A stretch of 64,000 nt of DNA from Periplaneta americana (taxonomy: Eukaryota > Arthropoda > Insecta > Blattodea > Blattidae). The notes below the pieces were generated by a model. The model saw nothing but the letters and a program-made list of their open reading frames with translations. It was not told the origin of the DNA and searched no databases. The stretch is taken from NCBI RefSeq assembly GCF_040183065.1, contig NC_091120.1:70954708-71018707 (forward strand). The letters run 5' to 3'. Of the stretch, positions 45,013-55,523 are shown piece after piece (positions within the stretch are counted from its first letter, which is position 1; the number at the start of each line of letters is the position of its first letter). Position numbers and translations under genes: made by a program.

Positions 45013-46000
45013 TCAGTGTTCTGCCCAAGGGTAGGTCTTTCACTGCAAACCCAGCTTTCTCCTGTCTTTCCTATTTTCTGCCTTCCTCTTTGTTTCCTCA
45101 TATTTTATGACCCATATATCTTAAGGGGTTGGGTACAGCTTACAGCAGTAAAATTTTGAAAATATTCAACATTTTTTCCTCTATTACTGTATCTTGTATA
45201 ATAATGAAAATTAGTATGTGTAAAACACTGTCCTTCTGCTATATAAGAATATTTTTACGATTTAAAAAATATTTGCATTTTTTTTTCAAAATTCAGTTCA
45301 CTGTGCAGTGATGAAGAATTTCCCACATAACTCAAAAACTACCCAACATTCTTTGATTAAATTTCTTGTGTGTTTATGCATATCATGTCTACAATATGAT
45401 GCAAGATCACTTATCTATCTTTGATAGATAGATTGACAAAAAATAAATACCTGTTACAAAATGGTCAAATATCAGTTTTTTTCTTTTAACACAAAATAAA
45501 AATATATTATTTATTAAGGAATGTAGTTGAAAGAGAATGACATCGTGAACAAGAGTTTCAGCAATAAAATAAAATAGAGAGGGAATACGAAAAGGTTAAC
45601 AAGTTTATGAGTTATGAGGGAAACGCTTCATCACTGCACAGTGAACTGCACATTTTAAATTTTTAAAACAAAATATATATAAATAATGTTTCTTAATCGT
45701 AAAAATATTTCTTTTCATATAGCAGAAGGACAGTGTTTTACACATAACAATTTTCATTACTGTACAAGATACAAGAATGGAGGAAAAAAAAATGTTGAAT
45801 ATTTCCAAAAATTTTACTGCTGTAAGCTGTACCTAACCTCTTAATGTCGATCATTATTTGATATCTTCTTCCACCTCGAACTCTTCTCCCTTTCACCATT
45901 CCTTCCAGTGCATCCTTCAAAAGGCAGTTTCTTCTCAACCAGTGATCCAGCCAATTCCTTTTCCTCTTCCTGATCAGTTTCAGGAACTATAAACTTGAGT
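45013..46000 (-). pseudogene. LINE RT 3' end split by a foldback element
   Basis: Minus strand, upstream part (46000 to 45845) reads KLIRKRKRNWLDHWLRRNCL then LKDALEGMVKGRRVRGG and RYQIMIDIK. After the inserted element it continues at 45120 down to 45013 with RKAENRKDRRKLGLQ, then KTYPWAEH and a (GAAT)n tail. The sequence parallels 26560-26785 on the plus strand. Removing 45125-45840 and one TTAA restores continuity between the two parts. Confidence 0.75.
45125..45840. mobile_element. TTAA-flanked foldback element inside a LINE
   Basis: Arms of about 215-240 bp: left GGGGTTGGGTACAGCTTACA then GCAGTAAAATTTTG; right, on the other strand, GAGGTTAGGTACAGCTTACA then GCAGTAAAATTTTTG. Both contain ACACTGTCCTTCTGCTATAT and CAGTTCACTGTGCAGTGATG. 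TTAA lies at both borders (45121-45124, 45841-45844). The related LINE at 26.6-26.7 kb has a single uninterrupted CATTAAGATAT at this point, which is the empty site. Confidence 0.88.
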
Positions 46001-46148
46001 ATTCTACTACTATTGAGAATTACCCTTCCTTTCTTCAAATAATAACCAAGTACAACAAAATAAAGAATATTTATGTTTTATCTATAGGTACTGCATGTGA
46101 CTGGTGACGGAAACTTTATAAAAATGAGTATACGCTGAAACACCAGTC

Positions 46149-46391
46149 ATGAATCGTAAGAGCAGTAAGGCTGAAATGGCCGGACATATGATGAGAATGA
46201 ATAGTTCAGGGATTCCTAATAAAGTCATAACTGATAACAGTGCAGGATATAGAAACAGAGGGAAACCGAAAATTAGGTGGCTGGATAGCATAGAAGGGAA
46301 TTTGAGGAATCTGGGACATCACAATTGGAGGACAGTAATGCAAGACCGATCAGCATGGTGGAAAATAATTGAAGAGGTCAAGGTCCTCTAG
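46149..46391 (+). pseudogene. LINE RT C-terminal remnant (third family)
   Basis: An open frame reads KAEMAGHMMRMNSSGIPNKV, then NRGKPKIRWLDSIEGNLRN, LGHHNWRTVMQDRSAWWKII and EEVKVL before TAG. This matches the terminal block of many non-LTR ORF2 proteins (WxGHVxRM, RGRPxxRWxDxVExDLxxLG, W...AxDRxxWRxIxEEAK). The frame is intact but isolated, and the rest of the element is gone. Confidence 0.7.
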
Positions 46392-46962
46392 AGGACTGTA
46401 ACACCATTATAGAAAAGAAGAAAACATAGCACATGTGTAAGAATAGCCCTTCCGGTTTTATTTTGTTTTAACTATAGTTTCTCTCACTGACCGGAACAAT
46501 ACAACAATGACGTTTAATTGTGCAGAACAATCTGTCACAATCACTGGTATATTCTAACTTGTCTAATCGTGGTTAATACCGCAATTCAGTAAAGTGTTAT
46601 CATCAGTAGCAGAAACATGGGGCACTTCCCAACGATCACTGTGAAGTTCTTGACTATTACAATCGCTCGCTTCCAGAACATGTGATAGGGCGGATGGGAA
46701 ACATCGAAAACATTAATGGCCTCCGCGATCTCCAGATTTATCCCTAATCAATTTTTATGCAGACTTCGGAAGAATATTGATTATCGTGTCTATGTTGTCG
46801 CGTCAGACACGACGTTCAACTAGAGTTATCCTAATGAAACAAATTTGGGTATCTTGTTCATCATACGAGCCACCTAACATTGCAAAGGTAAGATAGTATT
46901 TTAATAAAATAATGATCAAAGTGGGACTCACTTTAGGGATACGATATATTTGGTTTCATTGA
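46392..46962. other. Unassigned DNA
   Basis: No gene recognised. Confidence 0.4.
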
Positions 46963-47298
46963 ATGGTTTCTTCCGAGGTTTTCCCCAGCCGTGGGACTGG
47001 AGCCGGATGGTCTATGGCGAGTCCTCGGCATCACTTCATTTCACCCCTTTGATTTTATTACCTGGTTGGGTTTTTCTGAGGTTTTCCCCAACCAAAAGGC
47101 AAATGCCGGGTAATCTTTTGGCGAATCCTCGGACCTCACCCCATCATTGTAGAAAATTACTAAATTGTAAAACTGTAAAAATTGTAAAATATTGTAAAAA
47201 TTTGTAAAAAGTTTAATATTGTAAAATTTTGACTTGTTCCACATCTTAAAGAATCATTGCTCATGTAAAATCTATGGAATATAATGAATGAATGCATG
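46963..47298 (+). mobile_element. SINE-A-like body with a different 3' tail
   Basis: Two copies of the GGTTxxGTTTTTCxGAGGTTTTCCCCAxCC body (46972-46995, 47063-47094) are followed not by the GACGCT hairpin but by several TTGTAAAAT units and then CATTGCTCATGTAAAATCTA then TGGAATATAATGAATGAATG. The end looks like a LINE 3' terminus with an (AATG)n tail, so this is a chimeric or distinct SINE subfamily. Confidence 0.55.
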
Positions 47299-47299
47299 A

Positions 47300-47445
47300 A
47301 TGCAGCCGAGGATTTTCGCCACAAACATTGGCCTTACGTCTAGAAGACATCCAACCAGGTAATCAGCCCAAGTGGGAATCACACCCACCCACGATCACAG
47401 CTCTAGTTCAACATGGAATCACGTCTGCAGCTTGAGCTACGTCTA
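47300..47445 (-). mobile_element. SINE-A head and body, decayed
   Basis: Minus-strand remnants: GCCGAGGATTTTCGCCACAA at the low end, CCAACCAGGTAATCAGCCCA then AGTGGGAATCACACCCACCC in the B-box region, ending near TGAGCTACGTC. The tail is missing. Confidence 0.6.
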
Positions 47446-47819
47446 TGGTCTTATATGAAAAGTCAGGCAGAACGATGGATGGGCGGATGGACAGAGAGAC
47501 AAACACATTTACAGTATTGGCAGACTTAATTGGACGATGGAAAAATCTGTAAAATTTCGAAACAGACATTTGCAGCATCACAAAATTTTCTCTACACTTA
47601 TTACTATGAGAAAATGTAAGAAGACTGTTACGATCATTACAAACAGAGTCTGCGGTGGTCTGTTCAATACAAATCAAGCAGTTTTAGAGCTTCAACCAAC
47701 AGTGAATACGAGGGCTGAGTCACTGTGCTTTATATTGCTAACTGGTGCACTTCCCGCTTTCAATGGGCGAGGTGGCATCCGATGTAGCCCAGTCATCTGC
47801 AATTTATGATAAAGTCCAA

Positions 47820-47993
47820 CTGAGTGGTCACTGTTGAAGGGGAAAGTGACCCCACGCCCCCTCCCTCCCAGGTGAGAAGTCGGGCGGGCTTAGTGAAAGT
47901 GATGGTCGGGATCCCAGCTTCATCACCTGGGCGAGGCCTCCTATATAAAGTGCGGAGGCTTCATACATCTCAATTCAGTGCTCACACTTCACC
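47820..47993 (+). promoter_or_regulatory. Core promoter of the structural-protein gene
   Basis: TATATAAA at 47942-47949 and an arthropod initiator TCAGT at 47975-47979 place the start of transcription at about A47977, 35 bp from the TATA start. This gives a 17-nt 5' leader. Upstream, two E-box palindromes lie within inverted CCCAGGTGA (47867-47875) and TCACCTGGG (47923-47931). GGTCA (47826-47830) and TGACC (47847-47851) are possible nuclear-receptor half-sites. The block 47840-47945 is GC-rich compared with its surroundings. TF binding is inference. Confidence 0.75.
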
Positions 47994-48202
47994 ATGAGGT
48001 TCCTGCTGGTAAGCGGTTCATTGGCTGCGTGTGTTACAGTAGTTGTAATCTATTTCTAAGCAACAGGTGTAGCCTGGTTTCTAGGCAGAATTACATAAAC
48101 GTGAAGATTTTCTTGAAAACATTATTACCTAGTATTAAAGGTTAAATTCTAGTGTGAAACATTACAAAAGTGATAATCTGATTTTAAATATTATTATTAG
48201 CC

Positions 48203-48256
<54 letters not shown>

Positions 48257-51200
48257 GTTTCTGTTTTGCAGCAATTGATCAGGCTTACACGAAGTGCGTT
48301 TACAATGATACTTTTTACACAACTTACTTATGCTGAAAACGTAGGATATAGATTCAGAATTTGAATATTTTTGCGTTAGATATTTAAATAAATTTTATTA
48401 CAGCAGAGTCCGTATAGGCCAGGTTCTATCTGATGCTTTTCCAATTCACTGCGGGCTAAAGCAAGGAGATGCACTATCACCTTTACTTTTTAACTTCGCT
48501 CTAGAATATGCCATTGGGAAAGAGACGGGGTTTAGAATTGAACGGGTTACATCAGCTTCTTGTCTATGCGGACGACGTGAATATGTTAGGAGAAAATTCA
48601 TGAACGATTAGGAAATACACGGAAATTTTACTTGAAGCAAGTACAGCGATAGATTTGAAAGTGAACCTTAAAAAGACAAAGTATATAATTCTGTCTCGTG
48701 ACCAGAATATTGTACGAAATAGAAATGTAAAAATTGGAAATTTATCCTTCGAAGAGGTGGAAAAATTCAGATATCTTGGAGCAACAGTAACAAATATGAA
48801 GGACACTCGGGAGGAAAATAAACGCAGAATAAATATGGGAAATGCCTGTTATTATTCGCTTGAGAAGCTTTTGTTACCTAGTCTGCTGTCAAAAAATCTG
48901 AAAGTTAGAATTTATAAAACAGTTATATTACCGGTTGTTCTGTATGGTTGTCAAATTGGACTCTAATTTTGAGAGAGGAACAGAGATTAACGGTCTTTGA
49001 AAATAAGGTGCTTGAGAAAATATTTGGGGCTAAACGGATTAACTTAGAGGAGAATGGAGAAAGTTACGCAACACGGAACTGCACGCATTGTTTTCTTCAT
49101 CTAACATGATTAGGAACATTAAATCCAGACGTTTCAGATGGGCAGGGCATGTAGCACGTATGGGCGACTCCAGAAATGCATATAGAGTGTTAATTGGGAG
49201 GCCGGAGGGAAAAAGACCTTTGGGGAGGCCGAGACGTAAATGGGAGGATAGTATTAAAATGGATTTGAGGGAAGTGGGATTTGATGATAGAAACTGGATT
49301 AATCTTGCACAGGATAGGGACCGATGGCGGGCTTATGTGAGGGCGGCAATGAACCTGTGGGTTCCTTAAAAGCCATTTGTAAGTATGTAAGTAAGTAAGA
49401 AGCACTTTTTTATTATGGACGCTTTCAGAATTTTTTGGTGTAAGACATTAAGAGATTTTAATTTCTCCAAACTTGCTCCTAAATCAATATAATCTTAATT
49501 GAGAATGAGATATATTTGGGTATTAATAATAATTATTATTATAATATCAATATATCACTACTTAGGGAATTTGATCATTAATTGATTCATTCCAGTCTCA
49601 ATTATGGCTATACTGCAGTCGCTATTTATAAGCCTTTAAGTTAATTGAATTTCAAAATAACAAAATACAACAAGAAATACGGTACATAATAGTTTATCAA
49701 TTGCCACAAAGACTCAAATACAAAGAACATTTGCTACGATTTCACTATTTCTGCAGGTTTGTGGTAGTATTGCGTCTCATATTTGTGGTAGAATACAATA
49801 AGTTGTCGTACAACAACCCATGTAGGGTCAAAGCTGACTAGCTGGATACTTGTCTCACGTCTACATGCCTCAGCAGAGATGAACGATCATCCAAACTATA
49901 TGGAGGTAACGTGTGATGAGTACAATAATATCCGCAGCAGTCACAGATTGGTTACGAAATTGCATTTCGCTACTCATTGTAGCTTCCCAAATTCATCACG
50001 ATGATGGGTGGACATCGGTCCCATACTCCGGTCGAAAGTTTACGAGAAAATTTCTTCTCTCACGAGGACTAGATATTTAAAATTCTATCCTCATGCCATT
50101 TCCTAATATCGAGCAATTCATTATTATTATTCCCTTCATATTTTATAGCCTATCAGTATAATAATTCTTTGGTAACGCTAGAACTTACACTCCATGCTGT
50201 ATCTAAGTTGTGAGTTATGAGGGAAATTTCCGAAAAGTCTGATTTTCTTCTAATACACTTTCAAAAGGAAGCAAAAGATTACAAATTGTACAATGTCTTG
50301 TGTTTCCCAAAATTTTTCCCCCTTTGTAGTATTTTATACAGCTTTGGTTTTGTGCCACCCTTCATGGCATATAACAAAAAAGATCCTAGTACAATAATTC
50401 TCAGAAATTTTATTTTCAAACACCAAAATTGAAGTCCCTAAAATTAACTTCTTACGTTTTATTATTGTTCAGTCTTCTTAACACCAGATTCTGATCGCAA
50501 AGGCATAGGAAAAATTGGTTAGCATAATTTCATACCTAAACTACAGGTTACAATATCTTTCTCACTATCTATTATTTTCTTTGTTATATAAAGTTCATTG
50601 TAATCCATTGGATTATTTGTGTTCAATACATATTCATACCATTTCTTGCATGTGTCAGATATTCCGAAAACCTCATTAATCTGTTAATATATAGGCTAAC
50701 AGGGTGAACCGTAAGTAATGTCATTAATTTCAAGGGGTTATTCTTTAAGGTATTTCAAACAACAAAAGTTTAATACAATTTTGTTCGTTTTCGCTTCTTT
50801 TCGAGAAAAAAAATTGTTTTATGTGAAAGATTTCATAGCGTGTTTTAGGAAAGTCATTGATTTAGTTTCCAATCTGCCAATCAATTTAAGAGAACAGTGT
50901 ATTACAATAATACATTATTGAAGCAGTTTTAGTTTTCTCTTTTAAATGTGCAGAAATTTGATCCGAACAAATGTATCATTGTAAAATTCCTTTGTAGAAC
51001 GTAAAATTATATTTGTTCGAATCAAATTTCTGCACATTTAAGGAATAAACTAAAATTCTTTCAATCATATATCTGCAGTGCTTGGGAAAAGTGACATAAG
51101 TCAGTTTTCACAAACCTTTTTTGATAATTTATTGACAACTTACACTGGTTTATGTCGATTTGATTTTTGCTGTATGAATTATTGTAATGGGAGGAATACC

Positions 51201-54200
51201 TATGTATTTTTTCCCAAGCGAACAGATGTTCCGTAAGTTGTCAATAAATGATAAAAAAAGGTTTGTGGAAACTGACTTATGTCACTTTTCCCGAGCACTT
51301 CAGATATAATCAAAATCCACTACTCCCTTAAACTGACTGAGTATGTTGTGAATTAAATCAATGGCTTTACCAAATCTCGCAATGAAATGTTTCATATAAA
51401 ACAATTTTTATCTCGAAATGGAAGCAAAAATGAGCAAAATTGTATTACACGCAGGCGATCGGGTTCAAGTCCCGATCAGGTCTGGGATTTTTCATTGAAA
51501 AAACATGACATTTGTGGCGGACGAGATCGCAGTTGAAATTTTTCTTGCGATTCTCCCGTTTCCTCCTATTAGACATCTATATCATTCCGTCAACATCTCT
51601 TCATTCCGTCATTATTCCCGAAAGCTGCCAGGCGACTCACGTAGGGGGCTGGTCTAGGGACGAGTGGAGTTGCCTGCTCGAAACCTCGGTACGCAGCGAG
51701 CCTTAGTGTAGTCAGCCGGCGTGAGTTTGGGAATACGCCTAGCTGGAGGGTTAGCACAATAGATCTTGAAAGATCGCAGTGATGGGTTGTAGTGCCCCTC
51801 CCGAAATTCAATTTTATTCAACTCATCTCCACTTTTACCATCATCAAAGAAAACTGTTGCTCTTCGGAATGGTATGTCGTTCTCTTCCCAATATAAAACT
51901 AGACACGGTGCTTTCAAAATCCACTGAGCTGAAAGTAAAGGAAATCGTAAGTGAAGAAAGTGTGCCCTCCTTGAATCTGAATTTTACAGACTCACAATTT
52001 ATACACTAAACTTTTGTCCAGCAACCTCAAGGGACGTTAAACGAACAATTTCAGCATTCAAAAATATATCCTTGTAAATAACAAAGTATAACAGAGAAAC
52101 TTAAAAAGTTGTTGTGTTTTTCAACCAGAAAAAAGTAAGCTAAACAAAGAAATAATGCGTACGTATTGAACCTTAACGCATAAAAGAAATATATTTGTAT
52201 ATAGACCCTAACGTATGACATGTAATTCACATTTTGTTATTATAGGCCCATGATATTAAATCCTATAAAACATTTGCTTTTGCATATTTCTTGTTTAACT
52301 ATACATACTTCACTCTTCGTGCATACAAATCCTTGCCCTAGTCATAAGCATAAGTAGGAAGTTCGTACCAAAATAGTAGATTTCAGTTGAGTACAGCGAG
52401 GAGTATAAATGTCACACGCGCCTCGCCTTGCTCCTGCTCGCTAAAGGCTGGTTCACAATAAACCGGGAACAGAAACGACAACGGGAACGAGAACGGAAAT
52501 AGTGTTAAAATAAATGTATTTAAATGTGAGCATTCACAATAGTTAATTGGGAATGTTCACATTTAAATACATTTATTTTAACAATATTTTCGTTCTGGTT
52601 GTCGTTTCCGTGCCCGGTTTATTGTGAACCAGCCTTAAGCAGTTTACATAAACAACGCATAATATAATTTTGTGGAATTGTGTACAGTCGTGAAAAGTTT
52701 GAAGAATATTATTAATTTATATTAATACATTAAGTTCTGAACAAAGTGAACTATTGTTATTATTGTATTATTTACGCAATATTAATATTTCGCAGGAATC
52801 CAAATAAGGAAACTCAACTGTTATTACATAATTATGTAATTAGGAGTGTGTAACACCTTTTTTTTCCGGATTATTCTTCGTTAAATGTCGGTAGAAAGAC
52901 AACTTTATTTACCAGCCGTCAATACTTGCTTGTTTTCCTGGTCTGTTGACATCTCGTGCTGCTGTTCTACTACGCATTCGGTTGCGTTATAGTCCAAGTT
53001 CATTCATCATCAGAATTATTACGATACGAACTTCCTAGCTGTCATTACAATAGAAGTGAAAAATTTGCTTGAAAACAATTATAAGTTTAATTCATGTTGA
53101 GATACGCACGAATGACTCACTTACAGTTGAGCTACAAGAAAACCATTTAGTATGGTATTGCCATATGTATGTTCCTCTCTTAGATTGAATAAAATGCAAT
53201 TTGAAAAATTGATACTTAGCACATTTAGAATGTTAGGTCTTGAATATTACAAATTATCATTTTTTATATTATTCGCTTATTCTTTTCTTGGTCTAAGGTC
53301 GTGGACGATTGGAGCATGCGTTTGGTTACCACTAGACGGTACATGTTTGTCGTCATGGTTCGTTGACATTGAGAACTGCGCTACTACTTTTCATTCGTCC
53401 GAGATATAGTCCAAGTTCACACAGCTTAACAGTTTCGGTACCTTACCAACTTCTTAGCTCTGTTTGCATGTACATCAAACAACAGAAGAGAGAGGCCAAA
53501 ACCTTGTCGGAGAACTATTTTTACCTTTAGACTGAAATCGCAATTTTATACTCAAAGTGGATGAGAGTGGCTAGAATTTACATATTTCTCATTCGCCATG
53601 AATTTATCTTTCCACCTGCTCCACCTACTGATTATCATTACCACCACCATCACCTCCATTGTTAACCAACTTTTTCAAATTAATTATACAGATATTGAAA
53701 GTATTGAAGACTTAATTCATCTGCAGGAAACACTACGAAAAAAGATAAAATGTATGACGTAGGCATATCTGTTGCAGATACTTGTACTGGCACTGGCGGT
53801 GGACGCCGTGGTGGTCAAAAGCGAGAGCGAGCCGCAGAAGAAGCAGCAGAAGCGCGGAAACATCGGCATCAGCTCCGGAGGTTATGGCTTGGGGTCCGGC
53901 AGCCTTTCCGTCGGTTCCGGAATTGGTCACGGGTCTGGAGGCGGTATTGTCTTGATCAGCTCTGGACACGGATCCGGCCTCAGTGGCGGATACAGCTTAG
54001 GATCTGGCGGGTACGGTCTAGGATCCGGCGGATACAGCATCGGTTCCGGCGGACACGGCCTTAGCTCCGGCGGATACAGCATCAGTTCCGGCGGTCACGG
54101 CCTTAGTTCCGGCGGATACAGTCTCGGCTCGGTTGGATATAGCCTGGGCTCTGGTGGATACGGCCTTGGATCCGGTGGGTACAGCATCGGCTCCGGAGGA

Positions 54201-55046
54201 TATTCCCTTGGTTCCGGAGGACTTGGAGGCGGCATCGGTCTCGGTGGCGGCATTGCTCTCGGAGGCGGCGGTATCGGCCTTGGGGGTGGAGCAGTGGGAA
54301 CGACAACAGGAGCTGTCAGAGTCACCACAGTCACGCAGCAAGTTCCCGTCCCTGTGCCTCAACCTTACCCTGTAACAGTCACACGTCCCGTCCCTGTCGC
54401 AGTCCCTGCGCCATACCCTGTGACAGTACCTCGTCCTTTTCCTGTAGCAGTACCACATCCCGTCCGTGTGACAGTAGTCAGACCATACCCAGTCACAGTA
54501 TCTAGACCCGTCCCTGTGCCCGTTCCCCACGCCGTCCCTGTCCCTGTACCTCGACCCGTAGCTGTCACCGTCCCCCAGCCCGTCCCTGTGGCTGTACCTC
54601 AGCCTGTTGCTGTACCTGTGCCTCAGCCGGTAACTGTTGCCGTAGCTCAGCCTGTTGTTGTCTCGGGTGGTAGCGGAGGAGGAATCGGAGGAGCCGGCCT
54701 AGGAATTGGAGGAGTTGGCGGAGGATACGGAGGAATTAGTGGAGGACTTGGAGGAGGATTTGGAGGAGGACATGGAGGAACTGGCGGAGGACTCGGAAGC
54801 TATTCTGGCGGTGGCGGAAGCATTGGAGGTGGTTATGCATCAGGATACGGTTCTGGCTACAGCTCTGGCTACAGCTCCAGTCCTCTGCATGGAGTTTACG
54901 TCCCTAGCTCCTTGGGAGGTCTGCACGGTTCTTCTGGAGGCTCCAGTTATTCCAGTGGTTCCTCCAGCTATTCTGGTGGATCCAGTTATTCGGGTAGCTC
55001 CTATGGAGGATCCGGTTCAGGATATGGTAGTTACAGCAAGCACTAG
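47994..55046 (+). CDS. Gly-rich/Pro-Val-rich secreted structural (cuticle-like) protein
   Basis: Two coding exons: 47994-48008 (ATG AGG TTC CTG CTG, then GTAAGC donor) and 53778-55046 (after TTGCAG acceptor), a phase-0 junction. The product is 427 residues. MRFLLILVLALAVDA is a clean signal peptide split by the intron after codon 5, an arrangement typical of insect cuticular protein genes. A basic stretch (KKQQKR, to about residue 31) may be a processing site. Residues ~75-151 are eleven GGYxLGS heptads. Residues ~162-179 are Gly-rich. Residues ~200-295 are about twelve octads of the form xPxPVxVx. Residues ~301-427 are Gly/Ser/Tyr-rich, ending YGSYSKH. No Rebers-Riddiford chitin-binding domain is present, so the best fit is a low-complexity cuticular protein (CPLC-like). 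A glue, silk or eggshell protein is also possible. No Cys in the mature part. Confidence 0.85.
48399..49400 (+). pseudogene. LINE (RTE-like) fragment with RT palm and tail
   Basis: The copy begins in the polymerase domain: YSRVRIGQVLSDAFPIHC, GLKQGDALSPLLFNFALEYA and, after a frameshift, LLVYADDVNMLGEN, so the YADD catalytic box is present (about 48564-48575). Then come KIGNLSFEEVEKFRYLGATV, RINMGNACYYSLEKLLLP and the same C-terminal block as 35.0 kb (RWAGHVARMGDSRN, GRPEGKRPLGRPRRKWEDS), ending AYVRAAMNLWVP. Frameshifts near 48530, 48955 and 49040 and a stop at 48600 inactivate it. The 3' end AAAAGCCATTTGTAAGTATG and (GTAA)n tail match the 35.0-kb copy. TTTTATTA may be a short TSD. Confidence 0.85.
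49805..50075 (-). mobile_element. SINE-D, diverged
   Basis: Minus-strand family-D sequence: CAACCCATGTAGGGTCAAAG, CGATCATCCAAACTATATGG, CATCACGATGATGGGTGGAC, TCTCACGAGGACTA. The head beyond the B-box is lost. Confidence 0.7.
50700..51451. mobile_element. Foldback element, second copy, interrupted
   Basis: The left arm CAGGGTGAACCGTAAGTAAT and body parallel 19164-19748. The inverted right arm begins after 51000 (TTTGTTCGAATCAAATTTCT), is split by a MITE at 51073-51303, resumes at ATATAATCAAAATCCACTAC and is cut off at about 51451 by a SINE-F junction. Confidence 0.75.
51073..51303. mobile_element. MITE nested in the foldback element
   Basis: Inverted ends of roughly 50-65 bp: CTGCAGTGCTTGGGAAAAGT then GACATAAGTCAGTTTTCACA, and the inverse ending GACTTATGTCACTTTTCCCG then AGCACTTCAG. 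Flanked by ATAT on both sides. Confidence 0.8.
51453..51808 (+). mobile_element. SINE-F, 5'-truncated copy
   Basis: It begins just before the B-box (GGGTTCAAGTCCCGATCAGG) and continues TTTGTGGCGGACGAGATCGC, CATTCCGTCAACATCTCTTC, TGCCTGCTCGAAACCTCGGT and CCTTAGTGTAGTCAGCCGGC, ending near GTAGTGCCCCTCCC. It parallels 59775-60172. Confidence 0.8.
52445..52635. mobile_element. Palindromic MITE, exact TAA flanks
   Basis: AGGCTGGTTCACAATAAACC ... GGTTTATTGTGAACCAGCCT with TAA at 52442-52444 and 52636-52638. Same family as 2494-2687. Confidence 0.85.
53985..54215 (+). repeat. 21-bp coding repeats (11 heptads)
   Basis: Eleven consecutive units encode GGYSLGS variants (GGYGLGS, GGYSIGS, GGHGLSS). 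The period is exactly 21 bp with no frame-breaking indels, as expected under selection on the protein. Length polymorphism is likely. Confidence 0.9.
54360..54647 (+). repeat. 24-bp coding repeats (12 octads)
   Basis: Twelve units encode variants of xPxPVxVx, for example QPYPVTVT, RPVPVAVP and QPVPVAVP. Alternating Pro/Val favours an extended or polyproline-II chain. Spurious open frames on the minus strand here are by-products of the repeat. Confidence 0.9.
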
Positions 55047-55523
55047 AATCATGCCATTACTCATTCATACAGAGTCTACAAACGTCTCCTTTTGACAGAA
55101 CATTGATTCCACATGCAAAAGACAGCATTCTGCATCATTTTTGAGTCTTTAAATCTAGTGTCTAGATAGTGTTTCTCAGTCAGAGAATTTATCTGCTTCT
55201 ACCTACAATATTAATCAAACTGATGCAACTGACTGCTCCTGTCACATAATCCGTCCATACAGTTTGATCACTGTCTTGTCGAAAGGAGAGGTTTCGAACA
55301 CACTCATGCCATCAATCGCGGACGCATCTTCTCACTGTCAACATTGTACGCTTAGCAATCACCAGTTTTTTTGTCGTCTTTGTGATAATATTTGTCTTTC
55401 AGCACTTAATAACTGTCAGTGCAATGTCGTTGGTTATTGAATTGAGAAAGAGCTTGTATTTATGTAAATTTAGTCATTTTTTTAGAATTGTATTTTTATA
55501 TGATTGTGTATTAGGAAATTAAA
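55047..55523 (+). terminator. 3' UTR and candidate poly(A) signal
   Basis: The stop TAG is at 55044-55046. ATTAAA at 55518-55523 is followed by GT/T-rich sequence (TATGGTTACTAGTATTTTT), giving a 3' UTR of roughly 500 nt. No AATAAA occurs before the hAT element at 55681. Confidence 0.5.

Larger units (their letters stand above)
48009..53777 (+). other. Intron 1 of the structural-protein gene
   Basis: A 5,769-bp intron with GTAAGC donor and TATCTGTTGCAG acceptor. It contains an (ATT)n tract (48197-48255), a LINE fragment, a SINE-D, a foldback element with a nested MITE, a SINE-F and a palindromic MITE. A diverged direct repeat (about 52910-53060 and 53310-53470, each with TATAGTCCAAGTTCA) lies near its 3' end. 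Removing the repeats would leave a much shorter ancestral intron. Confidence 0.8.

Noticed and set aside
52000-52444. Extra exon of the structural gene within intron 1
   Set aside because: No in-phase frame with AG/GT borders encodes low-complexity or signal sequence; the phase-0 join of exons 1 and 2 already gives a complete signal peptide.
54018-54568. Minus-strand frames of 170, 79 and 67 codons
   Set aside because: They are antisense by-products of the Gly-heptad and Pro/Val-octad coding repeats of the plus-strand gene.
53750-55095. Alternative plus-strand frames (104, 80 and 129 codons) across the same exon
   Set aside because: The repeats leave all frames partly open. Only the frame continuous with exon 1 gives a signal peptide and organised repeats.
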